Assembly (NCBI RefSeq): GCF_011777505.1
Contig: NZ_JAATJT010000001.1
Coordinates: 186,001-250,000 of the forward strand
Source of the DNA: Gaetbulibacter sp. S0825
Lineage (GTDB): Bacteria; Bacteroidota; Bacteroidia; Flavobacteriales; Flavobacteriaceae
Length of the DNA: 64,000 nt
Reading direction: 5' to 3'
A model generated the notes under the pieces. That model did no database searches and had not been told where the DNA came from. It worked only from the letters and a program-made list of their open reading frames with translations. Shown here one piece after another: positions 17,771 to 26,581 of this stretch. The stretch's first letter is position 1. The number at the start of each line of letters is the position of its first letter. A program made the position numbers and the translations under genes.

Positions 17771-18268
17771 ATGGATATATTATTAGTTTTTGTAGCTGCT
17801 CTATTTATGCTATTAGGCATTATAGGTAGTTTTTTACCCATATTACCAGGGCCTTTAACCAGTTGGTTTGGGCTTTTAATTTTACACCTCACAGATGCCA
17901 TACCTATGAATTGGACGTTTCTTGGGATATGGCTAGCAGTTGCTATTATAATTTGGTTACTCGATTATTTTATTCCTGCCATGGGAACCAAAAGGTTTGG
18001 AGGTAGTAGGTATGGTATGATTGGTACTACCATTGGGCTTCTAGTTGGGTTGTTTTCACCTATTCCATTTGGAATTATTATTGGTGCTTTTGTAGGTGCT
18101 TTAATTGGAGAACTCATCAATAAGAATGATAAAGACGTTGCATTAAAAGCTGCTTTTGGGTCTTTTCTTGGGTTTTTAACCTCTACTTTTCTAAAATTTA
18201 TTTTTGCAGTGATTTATTTAGGACTCTTCTTTATGAAAGTCTGGGAATACAAAAGTGACTTGTTTTAA
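17771..18268 (+). CDS. DUF456 domain membrane protein
   Basis: This 165-residue protein has four to five hydrophobic helices rich in glycine zippers. The motifs GSFLPILPGPLTSW near the start, DYFIPAMGTKRFGGSRYGMIGTT in the middle and GLFFSPIPFGIIIGAFVGALIGEL-like sequence (GLFSPIPFGII) afterwards are the signature of DUF456. It is a small inner-membrane protein of unknown function. It is read rightwards, divergent from blaI, from an ATG at 17771, and is followed by a hairpin at 18277-18305. Confidence 0.88.
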   Translation: MDILLVFVAALFMLLGIIGSFLPILPGPLTSWFGLLILHLTDAIPMNWTFLGIWLAVAIIIWLLDYFIPAMGTKRFGGSRYGMIGTTIGLLVGLFSPIPFGIIIGAFVGALIGELINKNDKDVALKAAFGSFLGFLTSTFLKFIFAVIYLGLFFMKVWEYKSDLF

Positions 18269-18276
18269 AACAAAAA

Positions 18277-18305
18277 CCTTATGACCAACAGAGTTAGTCA
18301 TAAGG
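18277..18305 (+). terminator. Hairpin after the DUF456 gene
   Basis: CCTTATGAC and GTCATAAGG form a perfect 9-bp stem with an 11-nt loop, 9 bp after the DUF456 stop. No strong T-run follows on the plus strand, so termination is likely but not proven. Confidence 0.5.
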
Positions 18306-18403
18306 CGTGTCAATTGCTATTAATTCAACAAATAAATTAGAGGGATAATTTTAATTCTTCGTTGTCTTTTCAAATATAAGTAAGAGTACAAAAAATTTGT
18401 TGC

Positions 18404-18436
18404 GGTTTTACCGTAGACTTACTACGGTAAAACCGT
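18404..18436. promoter_or_regulatory. Perfect 14-bp inverted repeat, role unknown
   Basis: CGGTTTTACCGTAG and its exact complement are separated by ACTTA. There is no U-tract on either side. It lies between convergent genes (DUF456 and the response regulator). It may be a regulator-binding dyad, an RNA-protecting hairpin, or a 3'-end structure. Confidence 0.5.
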
Positions 18437-18502
18437 AATATTCAACAATGACTAGTGTTTAAGGAAAAAAAATTTACGCAGCAAAAGTAAATTTTAACAT
18501 TT

Positions 18503-18526
18503 AAGTGCGAATAGGTTTACGCACTT
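18503..18526 (-). terminator. Hairpin just after the response-regulator stop
   Basis: AAGTGCG and CGCACTT form a 7-bp stem with a 10-nt loop, starting 1 bp after the stop codon on the minus strand. A second stem, AAAATTTAC with GTAAATTTT, follows within 40 bp. Confidence 0.5.
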
Positions 18527-18527
18527 A

Positions 18528-19199
18528 TTACAAAAAGCCTTTTTGTCTTGCTTCTTTTAATAGAGTTTCGTCTTTACCATCTTCAACGTCAAACAATAAT
18601 TTTAAGTGTTTTTTACGTTTTTCAATGGCGCTCATAGATAAATCTATATGCTCTTTAAGAGATTTTGTTTTTATTCCTTGAGATAATAAATGAAGGATTT
18701 TTCTATTTGTTTCATCTAAATAGATGTCACTTGTTATAGCTGTGTTTAAAAAAGTATTGACCGTACTACTATAATATGGAGGACTAGATAATATATGTTG
18801 AAATGCTTCTGCTAATTCGCTAGACGTTAAATCGCTTTTAATTAGTAAACCTTCTGGATTTATACCTTTAATGATGTTTAAAATTCTGAAAGACTCATTA
18901 AACATAGTGAGTATAATCACTTTCGCATCTGGTAAATAGACTCTAGCTATTTTGGCTAAATCTTCTCCAGATGTAATTAAACCATCTTTTGAAGCTGGTA
19001 AGCTTATATCAAAAAAGCATATATCATAAGGTTCGTTTTTTGCTGCCTTTAATATTAGCTCATTTGCTATATCGCAATCGTGCGCAATATCTATATCTAA
19101 ATGCTGATGCGGTTTTTTTGTAGCAACCAAAGTCATTTGGTAGCCTTCAATAATCATTGGGTGATCATCGACCATTAGTATTTTTAAATGTTGCTCCAT
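18528..19199 (-). CDS. NarL/FixJ-type response regulator
   Basis: The 223-residue protein has a receiver domain (acidic pair VDDHP at residues 10-14, phosphoacceptor Asp64 in CFFDISLP) and a C-terminal LuxR-type helix-turn-helix (about residues 155-215, LDETNRKILHLLSQGIKTKSLKEHIDLS). The DNA-binding domain is somewhat divergent: the usual GxxNKEIA segment reads GIKTKSLKEH. It lies 5 bp after the TPR histidine kinase gene and is its obvious partner. Target genes cannot be identified from the window. Confidence 0.92.
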   Translation of the reverse strand: MEQHLKILMVDDHPMIIEGYQMTLVATKKPHQHLDIDIAHDCDIANELILKAAKNEPYDICFFDISLPASKDGLITSGEDLAKIARVYLPDAKVIILTMFNESFRILNIIKGINPEGLLIKSDLTSSELAEAFQHILSSPPYYSSTVNTFLNTAITSDIYLDETNRKILHLLSQGIKTKSLKEHIDLSMSAIEKRKKHLKLLFDVEDGKDETLLKEARQKGFL

Positions 19200-19204
19200 A
19201 ATAG

Positions 19205-21229
19205 CTATTTGACTGGAATAAATATTTTAATAGTTGTCCCACTATCAATTTTAGAAAATATTTCGGCTTTCCCTTCTATTTCTTTAACTCTAGAGTCAAT
19301 ATTTTTTAAGCCTATTCCTTTTCTGGCCTTATTGACGTTAAAGCCGGAACCATTGTCTTCAATGGCACATAAAATTACGTTATTTTTTAGTTGGAAACTA
19401 ATTTTTACAAGGCTTGCATTAGCATGTTTGTAAATATTTTGCATCGTTTCCTGTAACATTCTGTATATGTGAATTTTAGTTTTGTTCGGCATTTCCTCCC
19501 AATCTATGGTATCATCATTAGAGAACTCAAACTCTAAATTATAGGCTGTGGTTTGGGTTTCTATTAATGCTTTTATGATGTCTATAAAACTTGAATCTGA
19601 TACAAAATCGGAATTTAAATCATGAGATATTTTTCTAATTTCGGTTTCTATAGTCTTTAGTTGGTCTATATAATGGCTTCTATTTTTAGCAGCTTCTTCT
19701 GTTTGCACTAAGTTTAGGCTGTCTAGACTTAATCTGGTACCAAAAAGCTTACCTAAAATACCGTCGTGTAACTCTTCGGAAATTCGTTTTTTCTCATGGG
19801 TTCTCCCTTCTTCAATTTTGTCTTGTTGCGCTAACATTAAATTATAAATCTCTTCGTTTGCTTCTTGCTGTTTTTGAATAAACTGTAATTTTCTATTTCT
19901 CGCTCTTTGGGTAATAATTATGTAAATAAACACTATACTAAAAAGCAGTGCTATGGTTACTATTGTTAAAATCAATGTCTGTCTTGAAAGCTGTTCATTA
20001 TCTTCTTCTAACTGGTCAGTTTCATATTCTATTCGAGCAAATTTATCTCTAATTGCTCTTTCATTCTTAAGAAGACTATCATTAAGCTTTATATGCTCAT
20101 ACAAATATTCTTTTCCTTTTTCCCCTTCTTCCGTGAAAGAAAGTATTTTTAAAGATCTTAATATCTCTTCTGTTAGGTTTATTTCTCTAGCGGCATTCAG
20201 GGTTTTTTTTGTGTAAAATTCAGCTAAATCTGTATTGTTATTATCTAAATAAAATTCAGCTATGTCATTACCTATATGCAAAAGGCCATATGGATCATCT
20301 AAGCTATCTGTTACCTTAAATGCTTCTAAGAAAATCCTCTCAACCTCTTTTTTATTATCTGGCTGTAATTTTATTTTTGCCAAAGCTTCATTGCCCTTTG
20401 CCATAACATACAGGCTAGGGTCTAATTCAATAAATTCTTTATTCTGAGAAATTTCAATAAAAATCTTGAGTGCTTCATTATACTTTCCAATCTGTAACAA
20501 AGAGTAACCAATATTATTTTTGCTATTAGTTAAATACCATAAATTGTCCTCTATATCTTCCCCAACTTTAAGAGCTTGTGTTTGATAATCAATAGCTTGA
20601 TCATAATTTTCTAATCTAACAGATATCACAGCTAGTAAATTCAATAAATCATACGTATAAATTAAGCCTCTTTCGGAAGTTGGTAATGATCTAATTAATT
20701 TAAGCCCTTCAATAGCATTTTTCTCACTACCAATATAATCTCTCTCAGTTTCTTGAATATTTGCCATATTAAATAAGGTTTCTCCCTTATTTCTGACATC
20801 ACCTATTCTGTCAAATATTTTTACTGCGTTATAATAATAATAATATGCGCTATCATTCTTTATCTGAGTTAAATGGTACCAGCCTAAATTTTGATAAGTA
20901 AGTGCAATATAAGTTGTATCCTTTAGTTTTTTTGCTAATTCCAGATTAGATTTATTTATTTCACCAAATGGAATATTCATGTCAAAATTTAAATACAAGC
21001 CAGTCAAATTCCAATTACTTTTTAGAAGGGTTGAATCGATAGATAATTTTTTGGAGTGCTCGACTGCTAAACTTGCTAATCTAATTCTTTCATCAGAACT
21101 GAGTTCAACGTTATTTGATAGTTTTCTTAACTTAATGATACTATCAAGTTGAACTTGTTGCTCAATAGACTGAGCTGTGAGAAATAAAACACTAAAAAAA
21201 GATAGTAATACAAAAATATTTTTTTTCAA
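19205..21229 (-). CDS. TPR-containing sensor histidine kinase (HisKA_3)
   Basis: This 674-residue protein has a signal peptide, a periplasmic array of TPR repeats (about residues 60-350), one transmembrane helix (418-440), a coiled-coil linker and a cytoplasmic kinase. The phosphoacceptor is His488 in RISEELHDGILG, which is the HisKA_3 type, followed by a HATPase_c domain with QETMQNIYKHANAS (N box) and DNGSGFN (G1 box). Such kinases phosphorylate NarL-type regulators, and one is encoded immediately downstream. The TPR sensor presumably detects a protein or peptide partner; the signal is unknown. Confidence 0.93.
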   Translation of the reverse strand: MKKNIFVLLSFFSVLFLTAQSIEQQVQLDSIIKLRKLSNNVELSSDERIRLASLAVEHSKKLSIDSTLLKSNWNLTGLYLNFDMNIPFGEINKSNLELAKKLKDTTYIALTYQNLGWYHLTQIKNDSAYYYYYNAVKIFDRIGDVRNKGETLFNMANIQETERDYIGSEKNAIEGLKLIRSLPTSERGLIYTYDLLNLLAVISVRLENYDQAIDYQTQALKVGEDIEDNLWYLTNSKNNIGYSLLQIGKYNEALKIFIEISQNKEFIELDPSLYVMAKGNEALAKIKLQPDNKKEVERIFLEAFKVTDSLDDPYGLLHIGNDIAEFYLDNNNTDLAEFYTKKTLNAAREINLTEEILRSLKILSFTEEGEKGKEYLYEHIKLNDSLLKNERAIRDKFARIEYETDQLEEDNEQLSRQTLILTIVTIALLFSIVFIYIIITQRARNRKLQFIQKQQEANEEIYNLMLAQQDKIEEGRTHEKKRISEELHDGILGKLFGTRLSLDSLNLVQTEEAAKNRSHYIDQLKTIETEIRKISHDLNSDFVSDSSFIDIIKALIETQTTAYNLEFEFSNDDTIDWEEMPNKTKIHIYRMLQETMQNIYKHANASLVKISFQLKNNVILCAIEDNGSGFNVNKARKGIGLKNIDSRVKEIEGKAEIFSKIDSGTTIKIFIPVK

Positions 21230-21312
21230 ACCTTATAAATTGTTGTCATTCAAATTTAAGTTAAAAAACAATAACTTATACTTAATCTAAAAGTCGCAAT
21301 TATAATAATAAA

Positions 21313-21345
21313 AAAAGCCCATAGTAATTTATTCTATGGGCTTTT
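21313..21345 (-). terminator. Strong hairpin terminator of the 65-residue protein gene
   Basis: AAAAGCCCATAG and its exact complement form a 12-bp stem with a 9-nt loop; on the minus strand the stem runs into a T-rich tract. It lies 22 bp after the stop of the 65-residue gene. Confidence 0.85.
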
Positions 21346-21366
21346 ATAATTTTATTGTTTTTATTT

Positions 21367-21564
21367 TTACAAAACTTCTTGACCAGGCTTATTTCCTTTC
21401 TTTTTTCCAACAGAAGCAATAAATTTCGAATCTTTTTTCAACTCTTTATAGTTTTGAACTTGAGATTTAGAGAAATCTAACTCTGTTTTCGTGTCTTCAC
21501 TTGTTCCAGAAATAGTTAAGCAAAATACTGCTGCTATCAATAATGTAATTTTTAGGGGCTTCAT
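21367..21564 (-). CDS. Small secreted protein, 65 residues, unknown
   Basis: The product has a signal peptide (ITLLIAAVFCLTISG) followed by about 45 polar residues rich in lysine and aspartate, ending GKKKGNKPGQEVL. I do not recognise a family. It is likely real because it has a signal sequence, a well-placed start and a strong terminator 22 bp downstream. It follows the histidine kinase gene (on the same strand, upstream of it) but is separated from it by that terminator, so it is its own unit. It may be a small envelope or signalling peptide; that is a guess. Confidence 0.6.
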   Translation of the reverse strand: MKPLKITLLIAAVFCLTISGTSEDTKTELDFSKSQVQNYKELKKDSKFIASVGKKKGNKPGQEVL

Positions 21565-21954
21565 AGTTATTGTTGTTTAGGGTTTATAAATCGTCTATTT
21601 TATTAATATTATTTAAAAATTAAATACAAAATCTATCTGTAATTAAAACTACAGAGAGGGATAATAAAATGGATTAATAAATACTAAACACACTAAGTGC
21701 CTAATTGAGGGAATACAATTTTAAATACAAAAATTGCACTATAAAGGATTAATTAAATTTTCTTTAAAAGCAGAGGGAATTGTTTTGGGGCTTTTAAGAA
21801 CTGTAAATTTAGAGGCAGGTACGACGAAGTATGAAAATATACGATGAAATGTATAAAATAATCGATGAAATGCTGTTGAAAGGTATTTTTCCTACAAATA
21901 TTATGAGTTTATCAGAATTATTTGTTCTGTAAATATATACATTATAAAGTGATT
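21565..21954. other. Non-coding stretch with weak repeats
   Basis: This 390-bp gap lies upstream of the small secreted protein gene and downstream of the FAD/Fe-S enzyme gene. It holds two copies of CGATGAAATG exactly 21 bp apart (21842-21851 and 21863-21872) and a short hairpin CTGTAATTAAAACTACAG near 21640. No convincing gene is seen. The repeats could be regulator half-sites for the small gene but lie about 280 bp from its start. Confidence 0.4.
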
Positions 21955-24873
21955 TTATAGTATTGCCTTTTTTAATACCGAAATTGGGTGTTCTGAAACT
22001 CTACTAACACCATCGTTTATTTGATGCCTACAACTTGTTCCAGATGCAACAATAATAGTTTCACCATCTAGATGGCGAAGTTTATCAAATAAAGAATCCT
22101 CACCAATTTGCATACTTAACTCATAATGCTCCTTCTCATACCCAAACGATCCAGCCATTCCACAACAACCCGAGTTTATAATAGTAATCTTATAGTTTTC
22201 TGGTAAAGACAACATATTAAATGTATGGGACATGTTACTTAATGCTTTTTGATGACAATGGCCATGTATTTTAATAGTCTTTGTCTCTTTACTAAAACTA
22301 CTTGATGTGATTTCTCCTTGTTTAATTTGTTTGTCAATAAACTCTTCTATAGTAAACGTGTTTTTAGAAATGCTTTGCGCAGATTGTTCATCATCAGCTA
22401 ATCGCAAATACTCATCCCTAAATGTTAGTATTGCCGAAGGCTCAATACCAACTAAAGGCACATCTTCATTAATTTTGTCTTTAAAAATTTTAACATTCTT
22501 GTTAGCAATATCCTTTGCTTTATCTAAAATACCTTTTGAAATATAACTTCTACCACTTTCTTGGTGATTAATAACATGGACTTTATAACCAAGTTTAGTT
22601 AATAGGGTAATTGCATCTACGCCTACTTCAACATCATAATAATTTGTAAACTCATCAATAAATAAATAGAGTTCGCCTTTTTTAAATTCATTTTGTCTAA
22701 ACTGCTCCTTATTCTTTTTGCACCACTTAAAAAAAGACGTTTTATACAACTTTGGAATACTTCTTCCTATAGAAACGCCCATTATTTTTTTGGCAATTGA
22801 GGTATTTAACATTGCATTAGTAACCTCTGGAAATATACTTCCTAGCCTGTTCCATTTATTATTCGAAACAAATAATTTAGTCCTAAATGGAATACCATGC
22901 GTTTTGTAATATTGATACTGAAACTCAGCCTTTAAAGCGGCAACATCCACATTACTTGGACATTCACTTGCACAAGCTTTACAACTTAAACATAAATCAA
23001 AAACTTGTTTAAGTTCTTCACTATCAAATTTATTGACTTTCTGGTTAGTTGTTAAAACTTCTCTTAAAGCATTAGCGCGAGCCCTTGTAGTATCTTTCTC
23101 GTTTTTAGTTGCTCTGTAACTCGGACACATCGTTCCGCCAGCAAAGGATGGCTTTCTGCAATCACCTGAGCCATTACATTTTTCTGCAGCTCGAAGAATT
23201 CCTAGGCTATCGGTAAAATCGGTTAAGGTTTCTATGTCTGGTTCAACTCTATCTATTTCATATCTAAGATTTTTATCCATTGGAAACGGATTTACAATCT
23301 TACCTTGATTAAAAATATTATATGGATCGAAAGTAGACTTAACTTTTTTTACTAACTCATAGTTCTTTTCGCCAATCATTATTGGAATAAACTCTGCTCT
23401 TACAATACCATCTCCATGTTCACCACTAAATGACCCTCCATATTTTTTAACTAGAAGTGCTGTTTGGTGAGTAATTTGCCGAAATAGCTTTATATCTTCT
23501 CCTTTTTTTAGATTCAAAATTGGACGCAAATGCAATTCACCAGCTCCTGCATGTGCATAATACACTGCCTTTTGACCAAATTCATCCATCATTGTTGTAA
23601 ATTCTTCAATATAGTCCGGAAGGTCTGCCACTTCAACCGCTGTATCTTCAATACAAGGCACTGCTTTTTTATCACCAACAATGTTTCCTAACAACCCTAA
23701 ACCTGCTTTTCGTAAACTAATGGCTTTATCAATATCATCATTAAAAAGTATTGGAAAAGCATATCCTAAATTGTGTTCTTTTAAAATATCAATTACATTA
23801 TTAGCAAGTGCTTCAGTATTTTCTAAATTGTTTGCTCTTAACTCCAACATTAAAATAGCTTCAGGATCGCCTTCAATAAAAAACCTATTTTTAAGTTGTT
23901 TACGGTTGTTTTTAGTGCAATCTAAAATGGTTTTATCCATGAGTTCACACATATACAAATTATGTTTCATAGCATGAACCACGGCTCGTAAACTTTCATT
24001 AACACTTGTAAAATGGGCTGCTATTAACACGCTATTTTTAGGAGGAAGTTCATCTAACTTAAGTGTAATTTCAGTTGTAAAAGCAAGTGTTCCTTCGCTT
24101 CCACATAACAATTTAGCTACGTTTATGTGCTTTTTAGAATCACCTAATATCTCTGAATCTATTATAGTATCTAGTGCGTATCCTGTATTTCTCCGATGAA
24201 TATTAGGTTTAGGAAACTCTTTGATTATTTCTATTTGAGCGTCTTTATTCGATAACTCATCATAAAGCATGTTATAAATACTACCCTCTAAATTGTTTTG
24301 CTTCAACTTTTCTTGAAAGTCATTTTTTGAAAGAGAGCCAAATGTAGCTTCAGTTCCATCGCTTAAAACAGTGTTAAGCGATAAGACCTTGTCTCTTGTT
24401 ACTCCATACTGAATTGACGTTGTTCCTGATGAATTATTACCAACCATTCCTCCAATCATACAACGATTACTTGTAGATGTATTTGGTCCAAAAAATAATC
24501 CGTGAGGTTTTAAAAATTCGTTAAGTTCATCACGAATAACTCCAGGCTGCACTCGTATAGTTTTTTCTTCCTTATTAAAGTCTAGAATTTTATTGAAGTA
24601 TTTTGACACATCTACAACTATGCCTTTTCCAACACATTGTCCTGCTAAAGAAGTACCAGCTGCTCTAGGAATAAGTGTGATATTGTTTTCTTTGGCAAAG
24701 TTGATTAACAGTCTTACATCATTAATAGTTTTTGGCAATGCTACTGCTTCAGGTAGCATTCTATAAGCTGATGCATCCGTTGCATAAATAGTGCGATGAA
24801 GGGCATCAAAATAAAGTTCACCAGAAAATTCTTCTTCTAACTTAATATATCTTAGATTATCTATTTGCAACAC
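21955..24873 (-). CDS. FAD-binding and Fe-S D-2-hydroxyacid dehydrogenase (YdiJ/GlcD-F fusion type)
   Basis: The protein of about 970 residues fuses a PCMH-type FAD domain (PRAAGTSLAGQCVG, GGMVGNNSSGT), an FAD-oxidase C-terminal domain (GEHGDGIVR), a Fe-S segment (CNGSGDCRK, CLSCKACASECP) and a C-terminal CCG-type domain (HGHCHQKAL, GCCGMAGSFGYE). This is the architecture of YdiJ and related enzymes, which oxidise D-lactate, D-2-hydroxyglutarate or glycolate and pass electrons to the respiratory chain. The longest frame starts at 24942 but would overlap the divergent amidohydrolase start; I prefer GTG at 24873 (or TTG at 24870), which begins just before LQIDNLRYIK. It is divergent from a D-aminoacylase-like gene, so oxidation of a D-configured acid is an attractive inference. 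Confidence 0.88.
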   Translation of the reverse strand: MLQIDNLRYIKLEEEFSGELYFDALHRTIYATDASAYRMLPEAVALPKTINDVRLLINFAKENNITLIPRAAGTSLAGQCVGKGIVVDVSKYFNKILDFNKEEKTIRVQPGVIRDELNEFLKPHGLFFGPNTSTSNRCMIGGMVGNNSSGTTSIQYGVTRDKVLSLNTVLSDGTEATFGSLSKNDFQEKLKQNNLEGSIYNMLYDELSNKDAQIEIIKEFPKPNIHRRNTGYALDTIIDSEILGDSKKHINVAKLLCGSEGTLAFTTEITLKLDELPPKNSVLIAAHFTSVNESLRAVVHAMKHNLYMCELMDKTILDCTKNNRKQLKNRFFIEGDPEAILMLELRANNLENTEALANNVIDILKEHNLGYAFPILFNDDIDKAISLRKAGLGLLGNIVGDKKAVPCIEDTAVEVADLPDYIEEFTTMMDEFGQKAVYYAHAGAGELHLRPILNLKKGEDIKLFRQITHQTALLVKKYGGSFSGEHGDGIVRAEFIPIMIGEKNYELVKKVKSTFDPYNIFNQGKIVNPFPMDKNLRYEIDRVEPDIETLTDFTDSLGILRAAEKCNGSGDCRKPSFAGGTMCPSYRATKNEKDTTRARANALREVLTTNQKVNKFDSEELKQVFDLCLSCKACASECPSNVDVAALKAEFQYQYYKTHGIPFRTKLFVSNNKWNRLGSIFPEVTNAMLNTSIAKKIMGVSIGRSIPKLYKTSFFKWCKKNKEQFRQNEFKKGELYLFIDEFTNYYDVEVGVDAITLLTKLGYKVHVINHQESGRSYISKGILDKAKDIANKNVKIFKDKINEDVPLVGIEPSAILTFRDEYLRLADDEQSAQSISKNTFTIEEFIDKQIKQGEITSSSFSKETKTIKIHGHCHQKALSNMSHTFNMLSLPENYKITIINSGCCGMAGSFGYEKEHYELSMQIGEDSLFDKLRHLDGETIIVASGTSCRHQINDGVSRVSEHPISVLKKAIL

Positions 24874-24940
24874 GGAATTAATTATGATGTAAATATAAGC
24901 AAGGTTTTTTGTAATTTTCTGTAAACTAAAAAACACTATC

Positions 24941-26515
24941 ATGAATCGTCAATTACTTCTCTCTTTTTCTATTATTGCTCTTTTTGTAATTAGTTGTGCA
25001 AAAGACATTACTTACGACATTGTTATTATAAATGGACAAGTGTTTGATGGCACTGGTAGCGAAGCTGTTTCAACAGATATAGGTATAATAGATGACATTA
25101 TTATAAAAATTGGCGATTTATCTAAAGCTAAATCTAATCACATCATAGATGCGAAAGGTCTTGCAGTTACTCCTGGTTTTATTGATGCACATGCACATTT
25201 AGAACCAATTTTTGAATTATCAAATTGTGAAAGCCATGTTAGGCAAGGTGTTACTACAAGCCTTGGAGGTCCAGATGGTTCTAGCCCTTGGCCTTTTGGT
25301 AAGTATTTAGATAGTTTACAGCAAGTGGGTGTTGGAATGAATGTAGCCTATTTAATTGGTCATAATACTGTTAGAAGAAATATTATGAAGCTGGACAATA
25401 GACCACCAACAGATGAAGAGTTAGAACAAATGAAAGCTCAAATATCTCAATCTATGGATGAAGGTGCTTTTGGCATTTCTACTGGATTAAAATATTTACC
25501 AGGTAGTTTTTCTGAAGTTGAGGAAGTCATTGAGTTGTCAAAAGAAGCTTCTGCCAAAGGAGGTATTTACACCTCACATTTAAGAGATGAAGGCTTAGGT
25601 TTATTTGATGCTGTTAATGAAGCTATTATTATTTCCGATAAAGCTGATATTCCTGTGGTACTTACCCATCACAAAGTAATAGGTAAACCAATGTGGGGAA
25701 GAAGTCTTGAATCTTTAGCACTTGTAGATTCAGCTAGAGTTGCTGGTTTAAATATTATGGTAGACCAATATCCTTACAATGCTAGTTATACAGGAATTTC
25801 TGTATTAATCCCTGGATGGGCAAGAGCTGGCGGAAATAAAGCTTTTATTGAAAGAGTCTCAAACAAAAAACTTAGAGATAGCATAAAAGCAGGCATTGTT
25901 TTTAATATTTTAAATGATCGTGGAGGTGATGATTTAGATAGAGTCCAATTTGCAAAAGTAAGTTGGATGCCAGAATTAGAAGGAAAAACTTTAAAATATT
26001 GGTGTGAGCAAAAAGGTTTAGAACCAACAGTTGAAAATGGTGCTGACCTTGTTATAGAAGCTCAAGTAAATGGAGGAGCATCTTGTGTGTTTCACGCTAT
26101 GGATGAACGGGATGTTGAAAATATATTAAAGCACCCACAAACTATGGTTGCTTCTGATGGCAGGTTGGTTAAACCAGGTGATGGTCATCCTCATCCTAGA
26201 TGGTATGGAACTTTTCCAAGAGTGCTAGGTCATTATGTTCGTGAAAAGAAAGTCATTACACTAAGTGAAGCCATTTATAAGATGACTGCATTACCAGCAA
26301 AAAACATAGGTCTAAAAGATAGAGGTGTTTTAAATGAAGGCATGAAAGCAGACGTAACAATATTTAATCCTGAAACAATTATTGATAAAGGCACTTTTGA
26401 AAAACCACATCAATACCCTGAAGGCATTCATTACGTTTTAGTTAATGGCCAAATCGCTATTGATAATAAAGAATTTAAAAATATAAAAGCTGGCAAAGTT
26501 TTAAGAAAGAACTAG
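24941..26515 (+). CDS. D-aminoacylase-like amidohydrolase lipoprotein, copy 1
   Basis: This 524-residue protein has a lipoprotein signal (IIALFVISC), then an amidohydrolase fold: IDAHAHLEP (HxH metal ligands) near residue 79, a SHLRDEG motif with a metal-ligand His near residue 210, LTHHKVIGK with another near 240, and the DGR..HPHPRWYG active-site aspartate region near residue 397. This is the N-acyl-D-amino-acid deacylase group (PF07969), which releases free D-amino acids. The residue corresponding to the metal-ligand cysteine of the Alcaligenes enzyme appears to be Asp (GGPDGSS). A second copy lies at 40101-41666. The lipid anchor suggests periplasmic or surface hydrolysis. The substrate could also be an N-acyl or dipeptide-like amide. 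Confidence 0.88.
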   Translation: MNRQLLLSFSIIALFVISCAKDITYDIVIINGQVFDGTGSEAVSTDIGIIDDIIIKIGDLSKAKSNHIIDAKGLAVTPGFIDAHAHLEPIFELSNCESHVRQGVTTSLGGPDGSSPWPFGKYLDSLQQVGVGMNVAYLIGHNTVRRNIMKLDNRPPTDEELEQMKAQISQSMDEGAFGISTGLKYLPGSFSEVEEVIELSKEASAKGGIYTSHLRDEGLGLFDAVNEAIIISDKADIPVVLTHHKVIGKPMWGRSLESLALVDSARVAGLNIMVDQYPYNASYTGISVLIPGWARAGGNKAFIERVSNKKLRDSIKAGIVFNILNDRGGDDLDRVQFAKVSWMPELEGKTLKYWCEQKGLEPTVENGADLVIEAQVNGGASCVFHAMDERDVENILKHPQTMVASDGRLVKPGDGHPHPRWYGTFPRVLGHYVREKKVITLSEAIYKMTALPAKNIGLKDRGVLNEGMKADVTIFNPETIIDKGTFEKPHQYPEGIHYVLVNGQIAIDNKEFKNIKAGKVLRKN

Positions 26516-26523
26516 AAAAAATT

Positions 26524-26561
26524 AGGCTTCACTATTCAACCAACCAAGAATAGCGAAGCCT
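26524..26561. terminator. Bidirectional terminator between convergent genes
   Basis: AGGCTTCACTATTC and GAATAGCGAAGCCT form a 14-bp stem with one mismatch and a 10-nt loop, 8 bp after the amidohydrolase stop and 21 bp from the stop of the giant LamG gene. A-rich and T-rich flanks make it usable in both directions. Confidence 0.8.
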
Positions 26562-26581
26562 TTAATTAAGTTTTAGGATTA

